DNA of 28,426 bases from JBEBVQ01 sp964636205 (lineage in GTDB: Bacteria > Bacteroidota > Bacteroidia > Chitinophagales > Chitinophagaceae), in contig CAZWPF010000033.1 in the NCBI GenBank assembly GCA_964636205.1, positions 1 to 28,426 of the forward strand. Direction: 5' to 3'. The notes below the pieces were generated by a model. The model saw nothing but the letters and a program-made list of their open reading frames with translations. It had not been told where the DNA came from and made no database searches. Below are positions 6,519 through 14,690 of the stretch, piece after piece. Each line of letters opens with the position of its first letter. Position 1 is the stretch's first letter. The position numbers and the translations under genes were made by a program.

Positions 6519-8441
6519 TTATTGCACTGAAATACGTTGGGTAGTTGTCGCGTTCTCTGCGCGCAACTCGATCAAATAAACACCAGCAGATAATTGGCTG
6601 ATATCAAATTGAGGAGCCTTCATCAATCCGTTTTCAGGTACTTCAAATTTCTGAACAGAACGTCCCATCATATCATAGATGACAATGTCAAGCGATGGGT
6701 GAACACTGGAAAGCTCTATAGTTAGCAGACTCTTAGCAGGATTAGGATAAATGCTTACGGCATTTAAATTCTTTGTAAGGTTTGAAACATTAAAATGACC
6801 GTTTCCTGGATCTTCAGTAACATTTATGGTCACCTCGATAGAATCAACAAAACTATTGTCGGTAATCCACTCTGCTTTTACCCAAACGGTACCGTTATTA
6901 GCACCTGCAGTTACCAAACCATTTGCGTCAACTGTGGCAGATCCTGTACCACCTGCAACGGTCCAGTTGAATTGCTGAGGCAACAAAGTAGGATAAACTT
7001 TAGCTTCCAGTTGAAGCGTACCATTAGCAGTTGTTATTTCCGGCTGTCCGTTGTTTTGAACACGAACGACCATACTATCTGCGTCGGGTGCTTTAAATTT
7101 CACAATCCAAAAATCAGTCCCTCCATTATCAGTCACCCCGGTGAGATCACCATTAGTAGAAGTAGATGTACCCACAACTGCGAATGTACCATCGGTACCT
7201 GCAGTAATACCTACTACCACTTCATGACCTGTTCCGCCGAAATTATCTTCCCATTCTAAATTTCCTTCAGCGTCCAGCTTCAATATCCAAAGATCTGTAC
7301 CTCCCTTGTTGGTTCCTTTAAAGTCACCGCTAGCTGAAGACTTGCTGCAGGCAGCAATTAAAAATCCACCATCTTGAGTAGCAGTTATAGCCGCAATTGA
7401 ATCCGCATCAGAACCACCATATGATTTAGACCAGAGTACACTGTCGCCGAAAGCATTCAGTTTCACAACCCAGAGGTCAGAAACATTGTCTGAATGCTTC
7501 TTAACACCATCCAGATCATCATCCTCAGAATGAGTATGTCCGCAGAGTACCAAACCTCCGTCGGCTGTGTGAACCGCGCCGCTCATCAGATCGAAGCGAG
7601 TGCCACCTAGGGTCTTACTCCAAACTTTATTTCCTTGAGCATTCAACTTTGCACCTAAGAAGTCACCGGTCAAAGTTGGAGTCATACCGGTAACATTGGG
7701 AACCCGCATTGCCCGTCCGCCAATAATATACCCGCCGTCCTGAGCCGGGAATAATCTAAAAATATCTGCAGTTGAATCTGCGATATCATCATGCTGCTTC
7801 CACCAAAGTTCGTTACCGGAAGCATCAATTTTCAATGTAATGGCTTTAACGGATTTGGGAATCAAAGAACCCAATCCACCACCACCGGGAGGAGGAGCCA
7901 CCGAACCACCAATTAAATACCCCCCATCAGAAGTTGACATTACTGTTTGAGCAAAATCTTCACCGTTGGTTCCATAAACCTTTTGCCAGGACTGAGTGCC
8001 GTCTGACTGCAGTTTAATAACCCAGATCCCGCGATTGCCTCCACCAACATCAGGAGATATATCAGAAGAATAAGTACCACCGGCGATCATGTAACCACCA
8101 TCAGTGGTTTGAATAATCGATCCGATAGGCTCTTCAGAACTATTTCCACCAAATGATTTTTCCCATTCCTTATTTCCGGTTTTGTCCAACTTCACCACCC
8201 AATAATCTGTAGCAAACTGATTGGAAGCACCTGGGCGACTGGTTACATCCCCTGTACCCGCGTCCGAAAGTGTAGTACCGAGAATAACGTAACCACCATC
8301 TGAGGTGCCCGTAAATGAAAATGGAACATCGTTCTTATTGCCGCCCAACTTCTTCTGCCAATCCACAACCGGCAAACTCTGTGCTTGCGCACTCATTCCT
8401 AAACCCAAAACAATACAGAACCCGGGGAACAATCGCTTCAT
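6519..8441 (-). CDS. Secreted seven-repeat beta-propeller protein, T9SS type A
   Basis: The product is 640 residues from the ATG at 8441, which starts a clean signal peptide (MKRLFPGFCIVLGLGMSAQAQ). The frame is open to a TTG at 8495, but that lies in the promoter. Residues about 25-450 carry seven repeats, each with a W-x-K...GG-x4-[DE] strand (WQKKLGG, WEKSFGG, WQKVYGT and so on) followed by a DGGY-[IVL]-x-[GA] strand. Seven copies fit a seven-bladed propeller. A bacterial Ig-like (Big_2-like) domain follows (GTLQLEAKVYP...GLVTAGANNGTVWVKAEW), then the type A sorting signal beginning SIYPNPAKSLLTIEL and ending TTQRISVQ. It is an extracellular or surface protein; the ligand is unknown. It is divergent from the TPR kinase gene and shares its promoter module with the gene at 10680-12770. 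Confidence 0.9.
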   Translation of the reverse strand: MKRLFPGFCIVLGLGMSAQAQSLPVVDWQKKLGGNKNDVPFSFTGTSDGGYVILGTTLSDAGTGDVTSRPGASNQFATDYWVVKLDKTGNKEWEKSFGGNSSEEPIGSIIQTTDGGYMIAGGTYSSDISPDVGGGNRGIWVIKLQSDGTQSWQKVYGTNGEDFAQTVMSTSDGGYLIGGSVAPPPGGGGLGSLIPKSVKAITLKIDASGNELWWKQHDDIADSTADIFRLFPAQDGGYIIGGRAMRVPNVTGMTPTLTGDFLGAKLNAQGNKVWSKTLGGTRFDLMSGAVHTADGGLVLCGHTHSEDDDLDGVKKHSDNVSDLWVVKLNAFGDSVLWSKSYGGSDADSIAAITATQDGGFLIAACSKSSASGDFKGTNKGGTDLWILKLDAEGNLEWEDNFGGTGHEVVVGITAGTDGTFAVVGTSTSTNGDLTGVTDNGGTDFWIVKFKAPDADSMVVRVQNNGQPEITTANGTLQLEAKVYPTLLPQQFNWTVAGGTGSATVDANGLVTAGANNGTVWVKAEWITDNSFVDSIEVTINVTEDPGNGHFNVSNLTKNLNAVSIYPNPAKSLLTIELSSVHPSLDIVIYDMMGRSVQKFEVPENGLMKAPQFDISQLSAGVYLIELRAENATTTQRISVQ

Positions 8442-8492
8442 ATTACTTGTTTTATCGTTAAATAATCTATTTTTAAAGTAAACATAGACTAA

Positions 8493-8537
8493 CAAATATC
8501 GACAGGAGGGGGTTCATTTTTTAGAGTAAATTTACTC
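8493..8537 (-). promoter_or_regulatory. Palindromic activator site and promoter, copy A
   Basis: A perfect 14-bp palindrome GAGTAAATTTACTC (8524-8537) is followed on the minus strand by exactly 23 bp and then GATATTTG (rc 8493-8500), a one-mismatch -7 box, and TTAGTCTATG. No TTTG -33 element is present, so an activator is likely to be needed. If the -7 box occupies about -12 to -5, the palindrome centre is near -42. The same layout recurs at 12818-12862. Confidence 0.75.
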
Positions 8538-8587
8538 AAATATCGAGGCCGCGCCGATTTGCACAATTTTGTCGTTCAAAATAATAA

Positions 8588-8595
8588 TAATTTTG
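8588..8595 (+). promoter_or_regulatory. -7 promoter box of the TPR histidine kinase gene
   Basis: TAATTTTG matches TAnnTTTG and lies 16 bp upstream of the ATG at 8612. A TTTTG at 8567-8571 is a possible -33 element with a rather short 16-bp spacer. The palindrome of copy A ends 50 bp upstream of this box, so one bound regulator could influence both directions. Confidence 0.5.
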
Positions 8596-8611
8596 TTCTA
8601 TTTGGAACTAT

Positions 8612-10618
8612 ATGATTTCCATATACTCGTATTCATTTAAGGCATTGAACCAGCTACTAATCGGGCTGTTTTTATTAGTATTGCCCTTAAAGTCCTTTTC
8701 CCAACACACCATCGATAACCGCCAGCATGAATTAAGTACCGATAGTATCTTATCAAATAACTTAGAGCAGCAGCTTTTAGTAATCAGAAACTGGAAAGAT
8801 GGCAGTAAGGATAGCCTGGAAGCTCTGCTTCACCGTACTCTGGATTTAGCTAAACTGCTGGAGCGTCCACGGGCAACAGAAGAAGTTTTATTTTTTCTCG
8901 GCAAGTTCACATTAAGGGGGGGTGATTATGAAAAAGCTATAGAGTATTATTCTGCCGCCATTCCATACGCATTTCAAAATCAGGACTTTTCCCATCTCCT
9001 GCCCCGCATCTATACTAATCTGGGTGATGCCTATATGTCGCTCGGCAATTATCCGGTCGCCGCCTCCTATTTTTACGCGGCGCTGAATCTGGTACCCGAA
9101 CCTATTGATAGTAGTGATTTAGCAATGACCATTTACAGTGGTATTGCCGGACTGCACATGCGACATGAGAACTACGAAAAAGCGCTGAACTATATAACCC
9201 GATCTCTAAAAATCGCGCGAAGAATACAGCATCGATCCCTGTCGAAAATATTAGGGAATGCAGCCAATATTGGTGTTTTGTACAAAGATTTCGAAACCGC
9301 ACGCAAATTACAGGAGGAAGGACTGGCAATTGCCCGAAAACAAAATGATAAGGTTTCGGAAAAAGGTCTGTTACTCAGCGTCGGCGAACTATATTTTCTG
9401 AATGATCAATACGCCACCGCCTTACCCTACTTTTTAGAAGCGGCTAATATTCAAGAAGGGCAGGCTAATACCCATATGAATGCTTATCTGCATTATATTA
9501 TTGGTGCGACTTATAATAAATTACATGAGTTTCACAAAGCTTTCCCCTACTTGCAGAAAAGCCTCGAGCTCTCGAAATCTTCGAATATCAAGGATTATGG
9601 CCATAAACTATACGGTGCGTTGGCCGAAAACTATGCCGCCCGCGGAGATTATAAAACGGCCTGGGAATATGAACGATTATACTCCCGAACCAATGATAGT
9701 CTGATGAGCAAAGAAAGAAGCCAGATTATTCAAGATCTGGAATTTCGCTATCAGACTATAGAAAAGGATATGGCTCTGACGCAGAAAGAATTGATTATTT
9801 CCCGGCAGCAACAAGCAATTAATACCAGAAATACCCTTAGCGGTATTGCCATCTCTTCTACCATCATCGTATTGCTCATCTCCTTTATCGTCTATAAGAA
9901 TATTAAGAGTAAACAATTAGAAAAATTAAGGGCGGCCCAACAGCAACAGGATATGTTGAAAAAACAAGAGGCATTGAATGTGATGCAGGCACTTATGGAA
10001 GGAGAAGAGAAAGAGAGGCGAAGAATCGCACAGGAATTGCATGATGGAATTGGAGGGCGTCTGGCAGCTCTTCAGATGTATTGTTCTAGTGAAGAAATTG
10101 CCAATAGGTTAGGAGTGACGCATTTCAAAGAAATTTCCGAAATGCTGGAATCTACGGCTGACGAGATCCGGGATACCGCGCACAATTTAATGCCGGATGT
10201 TTTGTCCAGATATAGTTTTTCAGACGCCCTGGAAATTTATTGTCGACAAATAGCAGCCAATAATGCTTTGGACATTCAAATACAGATGCATGCTTCGCCG
10301 GAATTCCTATCGGGCTCGACCCAGCTTTCCTTATACCGCGCGATTCAGGAAGTGCTGCAAAATATCATTAAGCATGCCCACGCCACGCAGGCAACTATTC
10401 AATTTAATAGAGATGAGAATGATTTTAAAATCATCATAGAAGACAATGGTGAGGGTTTCGATATCAATTCTGAAAGCGGCTATCAAGGAATGGGACTAGC
10501 CAATCTGCACAATCGTATTAAATCACTCAGCGGTCATTTAATCATAGAGTCATCCCGGGGCAGAGGTACCATTGTACAAATGGAAATACCAATCAACAAC
10601 GAATCTGAAAGTATCTAA
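8612..10618 (+). CDS. TPR-containing membrane sensor histidine kinase (HisKA_3 type)
   Basis: The product is 668 residues. A signal peptide (ALNQLLIGLFLLVLPLKSFS, 11-30) is followed by about six TPR-like repeats (about 90-370), for example AIEYYSAAIPYA and ALNYITRSLKIA, placed in the periplasm. One membrane helix (TLSGIAISSTIIVLLISFIV, about 408-427) leads into a cytoplasmic coiled coil (about 430-465). The dimerisation/phosphoacceptor box is EKERRRIAQELHDGIGGRLA with H477. The HATPase domain has N584 in EVLQNIIKHAH, DNGEGF (611-616) and GMGLANLHNRI. This HisKA_3 type normally phosphorylates NarL/LuxR-type regulators, and the nearest one is at 12982-13623, two genes away. The usual order in this phylum is kinase next to regulator; here a secreted-protein gene lies between them. 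Confidence 0.93.
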   Translation: MISIYSYSFKALNQLLIGLFLLVLPLKSFSQHTIDNRQHELSTDSILSNNLEQQLLVIRNWKDGSKDSLEALLHRTLDLAKLLERPRATEEVLFFLGKFTLRGGDYEKAIEYYSAAIPYAFQNQDFSHLLPRIYTNLGDAYMSLGNYPVAASYFYAALNLVPEPIDSSDLAMTIYSGIAGLHMRHENYEKALNYITRSLKIARRIQHRSLSKILGNAANIGVLYKDFETARKLQEEGLAIARKQNDKVSEKGLLLSVGELYFLNDQYATALPYFLEAANIQEGQANTHMNAYLHYIIGATYNKLHEFHKAFPYLQKSLELSKSSNIKDYGHKLYGALAENYAARGDYKTAWEYERLYSRTNDSLMSKERSQIIQDLEFRYQTIEKDMALTQKELIISRQQQAINTRNTLSGIAISSTIIVLLISFIVYKNIKSKQLEKLRAAQQQQDMLKKQEALNVMQALMEGEEKERRRIAQELHDGIGGRLAALQMYCSSEEIANRLGVTHFKEISEMLESTADEIRDTAHNLMPDVLSRYSFSDALEIYCRQIAANNALDIQIQMHASPEFLSGSTQLSLYRAIQEVLQNIIKHAHATQATIQFNRDENDFKIIIEDNGEGFDINSESGYQGMGLANLHNRIKSLSGHLIIESSRGRGTIVQMEIPINNESESI

Positions 10619-10626
10619 CAATTCAA

Positions 10627-10661
10627 CAAAAAAAGAAGAGGCCCCATTCGGGGTCTCTTCT
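10627..10661 (-). terminator. Rho-independent terminator of the 10680-12770 gene
   Basis: AGAAGAGGCCCC / GGGGTCTCTTCT (10634-10645, 10650-10661) forms a 12-bp stem with one G-U pair and an ATTC loop. On the minus strand it is followed by a run of seven T. In the plus direction there is no T run, so it works best for the minus-strand gene. It sits between convergent stops. Confidence 0.85.
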
Positions 10662-10679
10662 GCACTAATCCAAGTTCAA

Positions 10680-12770
10680 TTAATCAACTACCAACTTCTC
10701 CGTTTTAATAACATGCTGTTCCAGGTCCATTAAACGAAGAATATAGATACCGGAAGAAAGCTGCGATAAATCTACCGCATCCGCGCGCTCCACAAATTTG
10801 ATGAGCCGACCATCCATGCTGCTAATATGCGCGTTAACGGTCACCGGACTCTTAATATGCAATGTTCCGGAAACAGGATTTGGATATACTTTAATCTGAT
10901 CGGCAAAAGTAGTTGCATCCGACACACTTACGTTGTCAACAATATAAACCGCAGATGTGAACTCACAGTCGCTACCGGCTTCTGTAACTCTCACCCGGTA
11001 ATTAGCATTTTCGGTCACCACATAAAACGAATCGGTAGCTCCATCTATATCAGCGCCATTTTTCATCCATTGGTATGCGGCAAATTTCTCTCTTACATAT
11101 AGTGTACTGCCGATTGGAAGAATGGTAGGAGTATGTTCGTAAAAGCTTAGGTTCAGACGAACGAAACTATCGCAGCCAATAACGTTTTCAAAACGCTGTA
11201 CATAGCTACCCGCCTGAGTATAGACACTGTCATTCAGCGTATAGGCTTTGCATGTAGAGACATTCAATAGAGTAGAAGAAGTATCAGTACATGCCAGTTT
11301 CAACAAGAAAATATCATAGTTGTTATCATAACCGGTTAATGCTCCACCCATACCGCCACGATTAAATTCGGCGACGTGCGAACTGAAAAATCCACCCAAA
11401 AACACGTTACCGCTTTTATCTACCGCTATACCTCTTCCCCAATCTTGCCCCTTGGTACCACCCATGCTTCTTGCGAATTTAAAATCACCATTGGTAGAAT
11501 ATTTAGCCATTACAATGCAGTAGGCAGCCACATTCAATACCGTACCTCCAACTCCGCCGGGATTGAAATTTACAAAAGACGAACCCGTGGCACCGGTGAT
11601 ATAGAGATTATTGGCATTGTCTAATGAAATCGCCATGGCGTGATCTTTCTTATCCCCCTCCATACTCTTAGCCCAAAGCATTCGGCCACTGCTATCATAT
11701 TTTGCGATAAACATATCGATATCAGCAGTCAGTACTAACCGACCGGCACCACCCGCATTCTGCGGATCGAATTCGGCAGTATCCGAATCAAAATAACCGG
11801 TCAGGTAGAGATTTGCAGATTTGTCAATGGCTATAGCCAGGGCATGATCCGGACCTTTTCCACCCATTTTCTGTTTCCAGAGTAAGTTACCCGTAGAATC
11901 ATATTTTACTAAGAATACATCATAACCACCGGTAGTGGCCATTATATTCGTGGTACCATCAAACTTTGCATCATTAGAAGCGAACCAACCTGTGAGATAA
12001 ACATTGTTTAAATCATCAGTTGCTAAATCACCACAATAGTCCGCACCCAGACCACCTATCTGATGCGCCCAAATAAAATCCCCATTAGGAGCATATTTTG
12101 CTATAAAGCCATCGGACTGTGGTTTAGAAGTACCTGTGACAGACAGTTCTCCCGAGCCTGCCACTCCGGGATTAAAATATGCTGTAGGTGATTTGAAATC
12201 ACCAACTATGTAAATGTTTCCGCTCTTATCGAGTTTTACCTTATTAACCGCCTCCGCTCCCGTTCCTCCAAATGCCTTAGCCCAGATAAAATTACCGGCA
12301 GAATCATAGCGGGCGATAAAAACATCATTCGATCCAAAAGAAGTGATATTGCCGTTGGTATCGACCGGATTAAACGAAGCGACACCGACACCAATAGTAC
12401 CGGTGATAATCACGTCTTGAGTTGAAGGATCAACAACTACACCATTTCCTATATCCCCATTCGTACCACCGAAATTCTTTACCCATACTAGATTTCCGGC
12501 AAGGTCAAACTTCGCAAGGTACACGTCAGTATCCTTTTTCCCTTTCGAAAGAACACTGGTGCCGCCAAACGGAAATTCACAAGTATCTGTGAAACTACCT
12601 GTGATGTAAACATGACCGCCATCATCTACCGCAATCGCGTAACCATGATCCGGTTGTGTCCCACCCATACCAACCACCCAATCGAACGTTTGCGCACCGG
12701 CAAACCCGCTGCTTAACATTAACAATAAAATATTCAGACTCCATTTCCAGTTAAACAGTTTTATTCTCAT
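10680..12770 (-). CDS. Secreted SBBP-type seven-repeat beta-propeller protein, T9SS type A
   Basis: The product is 696 residues from the ATG at 12770, which begins the signal peptide MRIKLFNWKWSLNILLLMLS...FAGAQ; an in-frame TTG at 12788 is less likely. About residues 30-490 carry seven repeats, each with W-x-K-x-[MF]GG-x4-D, a [IV]-A-[VI]-D-x2-G/N-[NH]-[VIL]Y-[IL]TG strand and a D-x-[FY]-[LIV]-AKYD-x2-GN strand (SBBP/beta-propeller repeats). Seven copies fit a seven-bladed propeller. A CTDTSSTLLNVSTC...GCDSFVRLNLSF module and an Ig-like YQW...GA...YRV module follow, similar to the protein at 2-754. The end is a type A signal (IKVYPNPVSGTLHI...KTEKLVVD). It is probably a surface-exposed binding protein. 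Its promoter is a near copy of that of the gene at 6519-8441, and it is divergent from the response regulator gene. Confidence 0.9.
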   Translation of the reverse strand: MRIKLFNWKWSLNILLLMLSSGFAGAQTFDWVVGMGGTQPDHGYAIAVDDGGHVYITGSFTDTCEFPFGGTSVLSKGKKDTDVYLAKFDLAGNLVWVKNFGGTNGDIGNGVVVDPSTQDVIITGTIGVGVASFNPVDTNGNITSFGSNDVFIARYDSAGNFIWAKAFGGTGAEAVNKVKLDKSGNIYIVGDFKSPTAYFNPGVAGSGELSVTGTSKPQSDGFIAKYAPNGDFIWAHQIGGLGADYCGDLATDDLNNVYLTGWFASNDAKFDGTTNIMATTGGYDVFLVKYDSTGNLLWKQKMGGKGPDHALAIAIDKSANLYLTGYFDSDTAEFDPQNAGGAGRLVLTADIDMFIAKYDSSGRMLWAKSMEGDKKDHAMAISLDNANNLYITGATGSSFVNFNPGGVGGTVLNVAAYCIVMAKYSTNGDFKFARSMGGTKGQDWGRGIAVDKSGNVFLGGFFSSHVAEFNRGGMGGALTGYDNNYDIFLLKLACTDTSSTLLNVSTCKAYTLNDSVYTQAGSYVQRFENVIGCDSFVRLNLSFYEHTPTILPIGSTLYVREKFAAYQWMKNGADIDGATDSFYVVTENANYRVRVTEAGSDCEFTSAVYIVDNVSVSDATTFADQIKVYPNPVSGTLHIKSPVTVNAHISSMDGRLIKFVERADAVDLSQLSSGIYILRLMDLEQHVIKTEKLVVD

Positions 12771-12817
12771 GATAGTTGGGTTTTTCAATGTTCAAGGCAT
12801 TATTTTGCTTACACTAA

Positions 12818-12862
12818 CAAACTTAATCTTTTACCTATTGGATAATTAGAGTAAAATTACTC
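12818..12862 (-). promoter_or_regulatory. Palindromic activator site and promoter, copy B
   Basis: The palindrome GAGTAA-AA-TTACTC (12849-12862) is followed on the minus strand by 23 bp and then a perfect -7 box TAAGTTTG (rc 12818-12825) and TTAGTGTAAG. The region TTAGAGTAAAnTTACTCnAATA is shared with copy A at 8522-8542 apart from single-base differences. Again there is no TTTG at -33. The ATG at 12770 lies 47 bp downstream of the box, against 51 bp in copy A. Confidence 0.78.
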
Positions 12863-12945
12863 GAATACACAATAAGGGGTTTATTATATTTAATCCTACA
12901 ACTATTTCCAGACCATAGATTTAACTCCACCTTCGTAAGGTTTAG

Positions 12946-12953
12946 TAAGTTTG
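12946..12953 (+). promoter_or_regulatory. -7 promoter box of the response regulator gene
   Basis: TAAGTTTG matches TAnnTTTG and lies 28 bp upstream of the ATG at 12982. No good -33 TTTG is seen 17-23 bp further upstream. The palindrome of copy B ends 83 bp upstream of this box. Confidence 0.6.
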
Positions 12954-12981
12954 TCTAACCCTCAAGCTGTCGTTCATAGCC

Positions 12982-13623
12982 ATGAAACAGATTACAATTG
13001 CCATAGCCGACGATCACCCTGTAGTGCTGAACGGTATCAGAGATATGCTCCGGCATTATCCTCATATCCGGCTGGGGCATACTTATACTGATGGAGAAGC
13101 GCTATTGCAAGGACTTAAATCTAGTTGTCCTGACGTGTTATTATTGGATATACAGATGCCTGGAAAAACAGGCGACGAACTGGTGCCGATATTGGTAAAA
13201 ACCTATCCTGAGCTAAGAATTCTGATTCTGAGCAATTTCAATCAGATGATCTACATCCATAACATGCTCTCCAATGGAGCTGCCGGATATCTATCTAAAA
13301 ATACCGATCAGAAATCTATTGTAGAGGCTATTGAAACCGTACACAAAGGCGAGGTTTACCTGAAGCCGGACGTGGCAACTAAATTGGAAGAATTCCGTAA
13401 ACAGATCAGATGGAAGACTTCTACAAAATATGGATTGACACCGAGGGAGAAGGATATTCTCCGATTAATGCTAAAGGAATACAGCAATCGGGAAATTGCA
13501 GAAGAACTGTGTATTAGCCTTAGAACTGTTGAAAACTATCGTTTCAACCTAGCTACCAAATTAGAAGTGAAAAATACGATCGGATTGGTGAAGAGGGTTA
13601 TCGAATTGGGCTTGCTCGACTAG
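12982..13623 (+). CDS. NarL/LuxR-family response regulator
   Basis: The product is 213 residues with the standard two-domain layout. The receiver domain (1-120) has the acidic pair D10-D11 in IADDHPVV, the phosphoacceptor D56 in VLLLDIQMPG, S84 in ILILSNF and K106 in GYLSKNT. The output domain (about 148-212) is a LuxR helix-turn-helix: GLTPREKDILRLM, SNREIAEELCISLRTVENY and a recognition helix running to NLATKLEVKN. Members bind short palindromes as dimers, often near -42, and the GAGTAA-N2-TTACTC sites at 8524 and 12849 are the obvious candidates. The likely partner kinase is at 8612-10618 (HisKA_3 type). The gene is divergent from the second secreted propeller gene, 211 bp away. Confidence 0.95.
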   Translation: MKQITIAIADDHPVVLNGIRDMLRHYPHIRLGHTYTDGEALLQGLKSSCPDVLLLDIQMPGKTGDELVPILVKTYPELRILILSNFNQMIYIHNMLSNGAAGYLSKNTDQKSIVEAIETVHKGEVYLKPDVATKLEEFRKQIRWKTSTKYGLTPREKDILRLMLKEYSNREIAEELCISLRTVENYRFNLATKLEVKNTIGLVKRVIELGLLD

Positions 13624-13641
13624 GACAGTCTTAATCAAAGG

Positions 13642-13947
13642 TTATTTTATTCGAATAAACTTGCCCAGAATATCAAATGTTCCGTTCACCATCTCCTCGG
13701 CTGCTTGTTTGGCTACTAGTTTTTGCTCCAATAAATGCATCCGCAATAATTCTTTTTCCTCTTCCTGCATTTGTTCGAAAAAATCTTGCGTGATATCACC
13801 CGCCTGATGCAGTGCATACAAACGTTGTAATCTCTGTATCCTACCCTTCAGATAATCCGACAGGGCATCAGAAACCTTTTTATGATTTTTCTTCACAACC
13901 GTTTTCACGAGTTGACTTATTGCTTGAAACAATTGATAGTCCGTCAT
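13642..13947 (-). CDS. Hypothetical protein, helical, second gene of a pair
   Basis: The product is 101 residues, strongly charged and probably all helical, with a coiled-coil-like stretch (FFEQMQEEEKELLRMHLLEQKL, about 57-78). There is no signal peptide or membrane segment. I do not recognise a family. It starts 10 bp after the stop of the probable lipoprotein gene at 13958-14401, so the two are almost certainly co-transcribed. It converges with the response regulator gene, leaving only 18 bp between stops and no visible terminator. Confidence 0.7.
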   Translation of the reverse strand: MTDYQLFQAISQLVKTVVKKNHKKVSDALSDYLKGRIQRLQRLYALHQAGDITQDFFEQMQEEEKELLRMHLLEQKLVAKQAAEEMVNGTFDILGKFIRIK

Positions 13948-13957
13948 AAAAACCGAT

Positions 13958-14401
13958 TTATCGCTTTTTCAAATTCTTCTCTGCTCTTAACAGAGTCTTC
14001 CATCTACCGGCCATATAGCTGTTATAGATTTCAATTTCGGCAGCGGTTAGCACATCTTTCTCCTTATGGGCATCTCGATATTCCTTAAATCTACTCTGTA
14101 TGATCGCAGTAAGTTCTCTCAAAGTCTCTGCCTTGTTGCGCACCTCTTGTTGGTTCATGATGGAATTGATATCAGCTTCGATAGCCAGATATTTCTCTCG
14201 ATATCGAGCGTAAGTCCGATGTTCCGGTAAATCCTCCAACATTTCTAAATATAGAAGGTCGTTGAGTCGGGCGGTATTCGCGACCTGACGCTCTATGCCT
14301 GCGTCATAAACCGGAACTAAGACGATTTGACAAGAAAAAAAGCTCAAAAAAGCAATAAATACTAGTACGTATTTATATGTGCTAAATGATATTTCTTTCA
14401 T
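13958..14401 (-). CDS. Probable lipoprotein of unknown function
   Basis: The product is 147 residues. The N-terminus (YKYVLVFIAFLSFFSC, cysteine at residue 24) looks like a lipoprotein signal, though FFSC is an imperfect lipobox. The mature part (about 25-147) is highly charged and predicted helical (QVANTARLNDLLYLEMLEDL; AETLRELTAIIQSRFKEYRDAH), with a basic tail. No named domain is recognised. It is followed 10 bp later by the small helical gene at 13642-13947; one may be the membrane-anchored partner of the other. The upstream region is very AT-rich, and beyond it lies the GC-rich hairpin cluster. A TACCTTTC near-match to the -7 box (rc 14476-14483) is the only promoter candidate. Confidence 0.7.
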   Translation of the reverse strand: MKEISFSTYKYVLVFIAFLSFFSCQIVLVPVYDAGIERQVANTARLNDLLYLEMLEDLPEHRTYARYREKYLAIEADINSIMNQQEVRNKAETLRELTAIIQSRFKEYRDAHKEKDVLTAAEIEIYNSYMAGRWKTLLRAEKNLKKR

Positions 14402-14487
14402 TATTAATTAATGAATAAATTATTGTTTGTTAATAATTTACGCTTATAAAATCGCAATTTAATAAATTATTTAATGAAAGGTAGGCT

Positions 14488-14690
14488 CGTTTTTTAAACG
14501 GGGCGCACTGTAGTGCGACCTTACTGTTTTACGGCGAAGATGGAAACCGCACAGCCAAAGGCTTCGCACGTCGATGACGTGGCCCGAGACTCGTACACAG
14601 ATTGCGCCCAGCAATCTTTTCGCACGCACATATCCGCGCGGCAGCGCGGAAACCCAACTGTTGATGCAATTATATTACGATCGCATCAAC
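14488..14690. repeat. GC-rich cluster of perfect hairpins, possible REP-like element or structured RNA
   Basis: Within about 200 bp there are six inverted repeats: CGTTT/AAACG (14488-14500), GGGCGCACT-GT-AGTGCGACC (14501-14520, one mismatch), CACGTC-GAT-GACGTG (near 14568-14582), AGATTGC-GCCCA-GCAATCT (14599-14617), TCCGCGC-GGCA-GCGCGGA (near 14633-14650) and GTTGATGC/GCATCAAC (14660-14667, 14683-14690). The last overlaps the end of the gene at 14670. The block is clearly more GC-rich than its AT-rich neighbour 14402-14480. No convincing protein frame is present. Confidence 0.5.

Noticed and set aside
8442..8495. Upstream TTG start for the 6519 gene, and similarly 12788, 19342, 27434 and 3387 for other genes
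   Set aside because: In each case an ATG further in gives a proper signal peptide or family start, and the extension falls in promoter or leader DNA or overlaps another gene.
8501..8523. Recent duplication as the explanation of the shared promoter module
   Set aside because: The 23-bp spacers of copies A and B differ in most positions while the palindrome and -7 region match, which points to selection on the sites rather than copying of the whole region.
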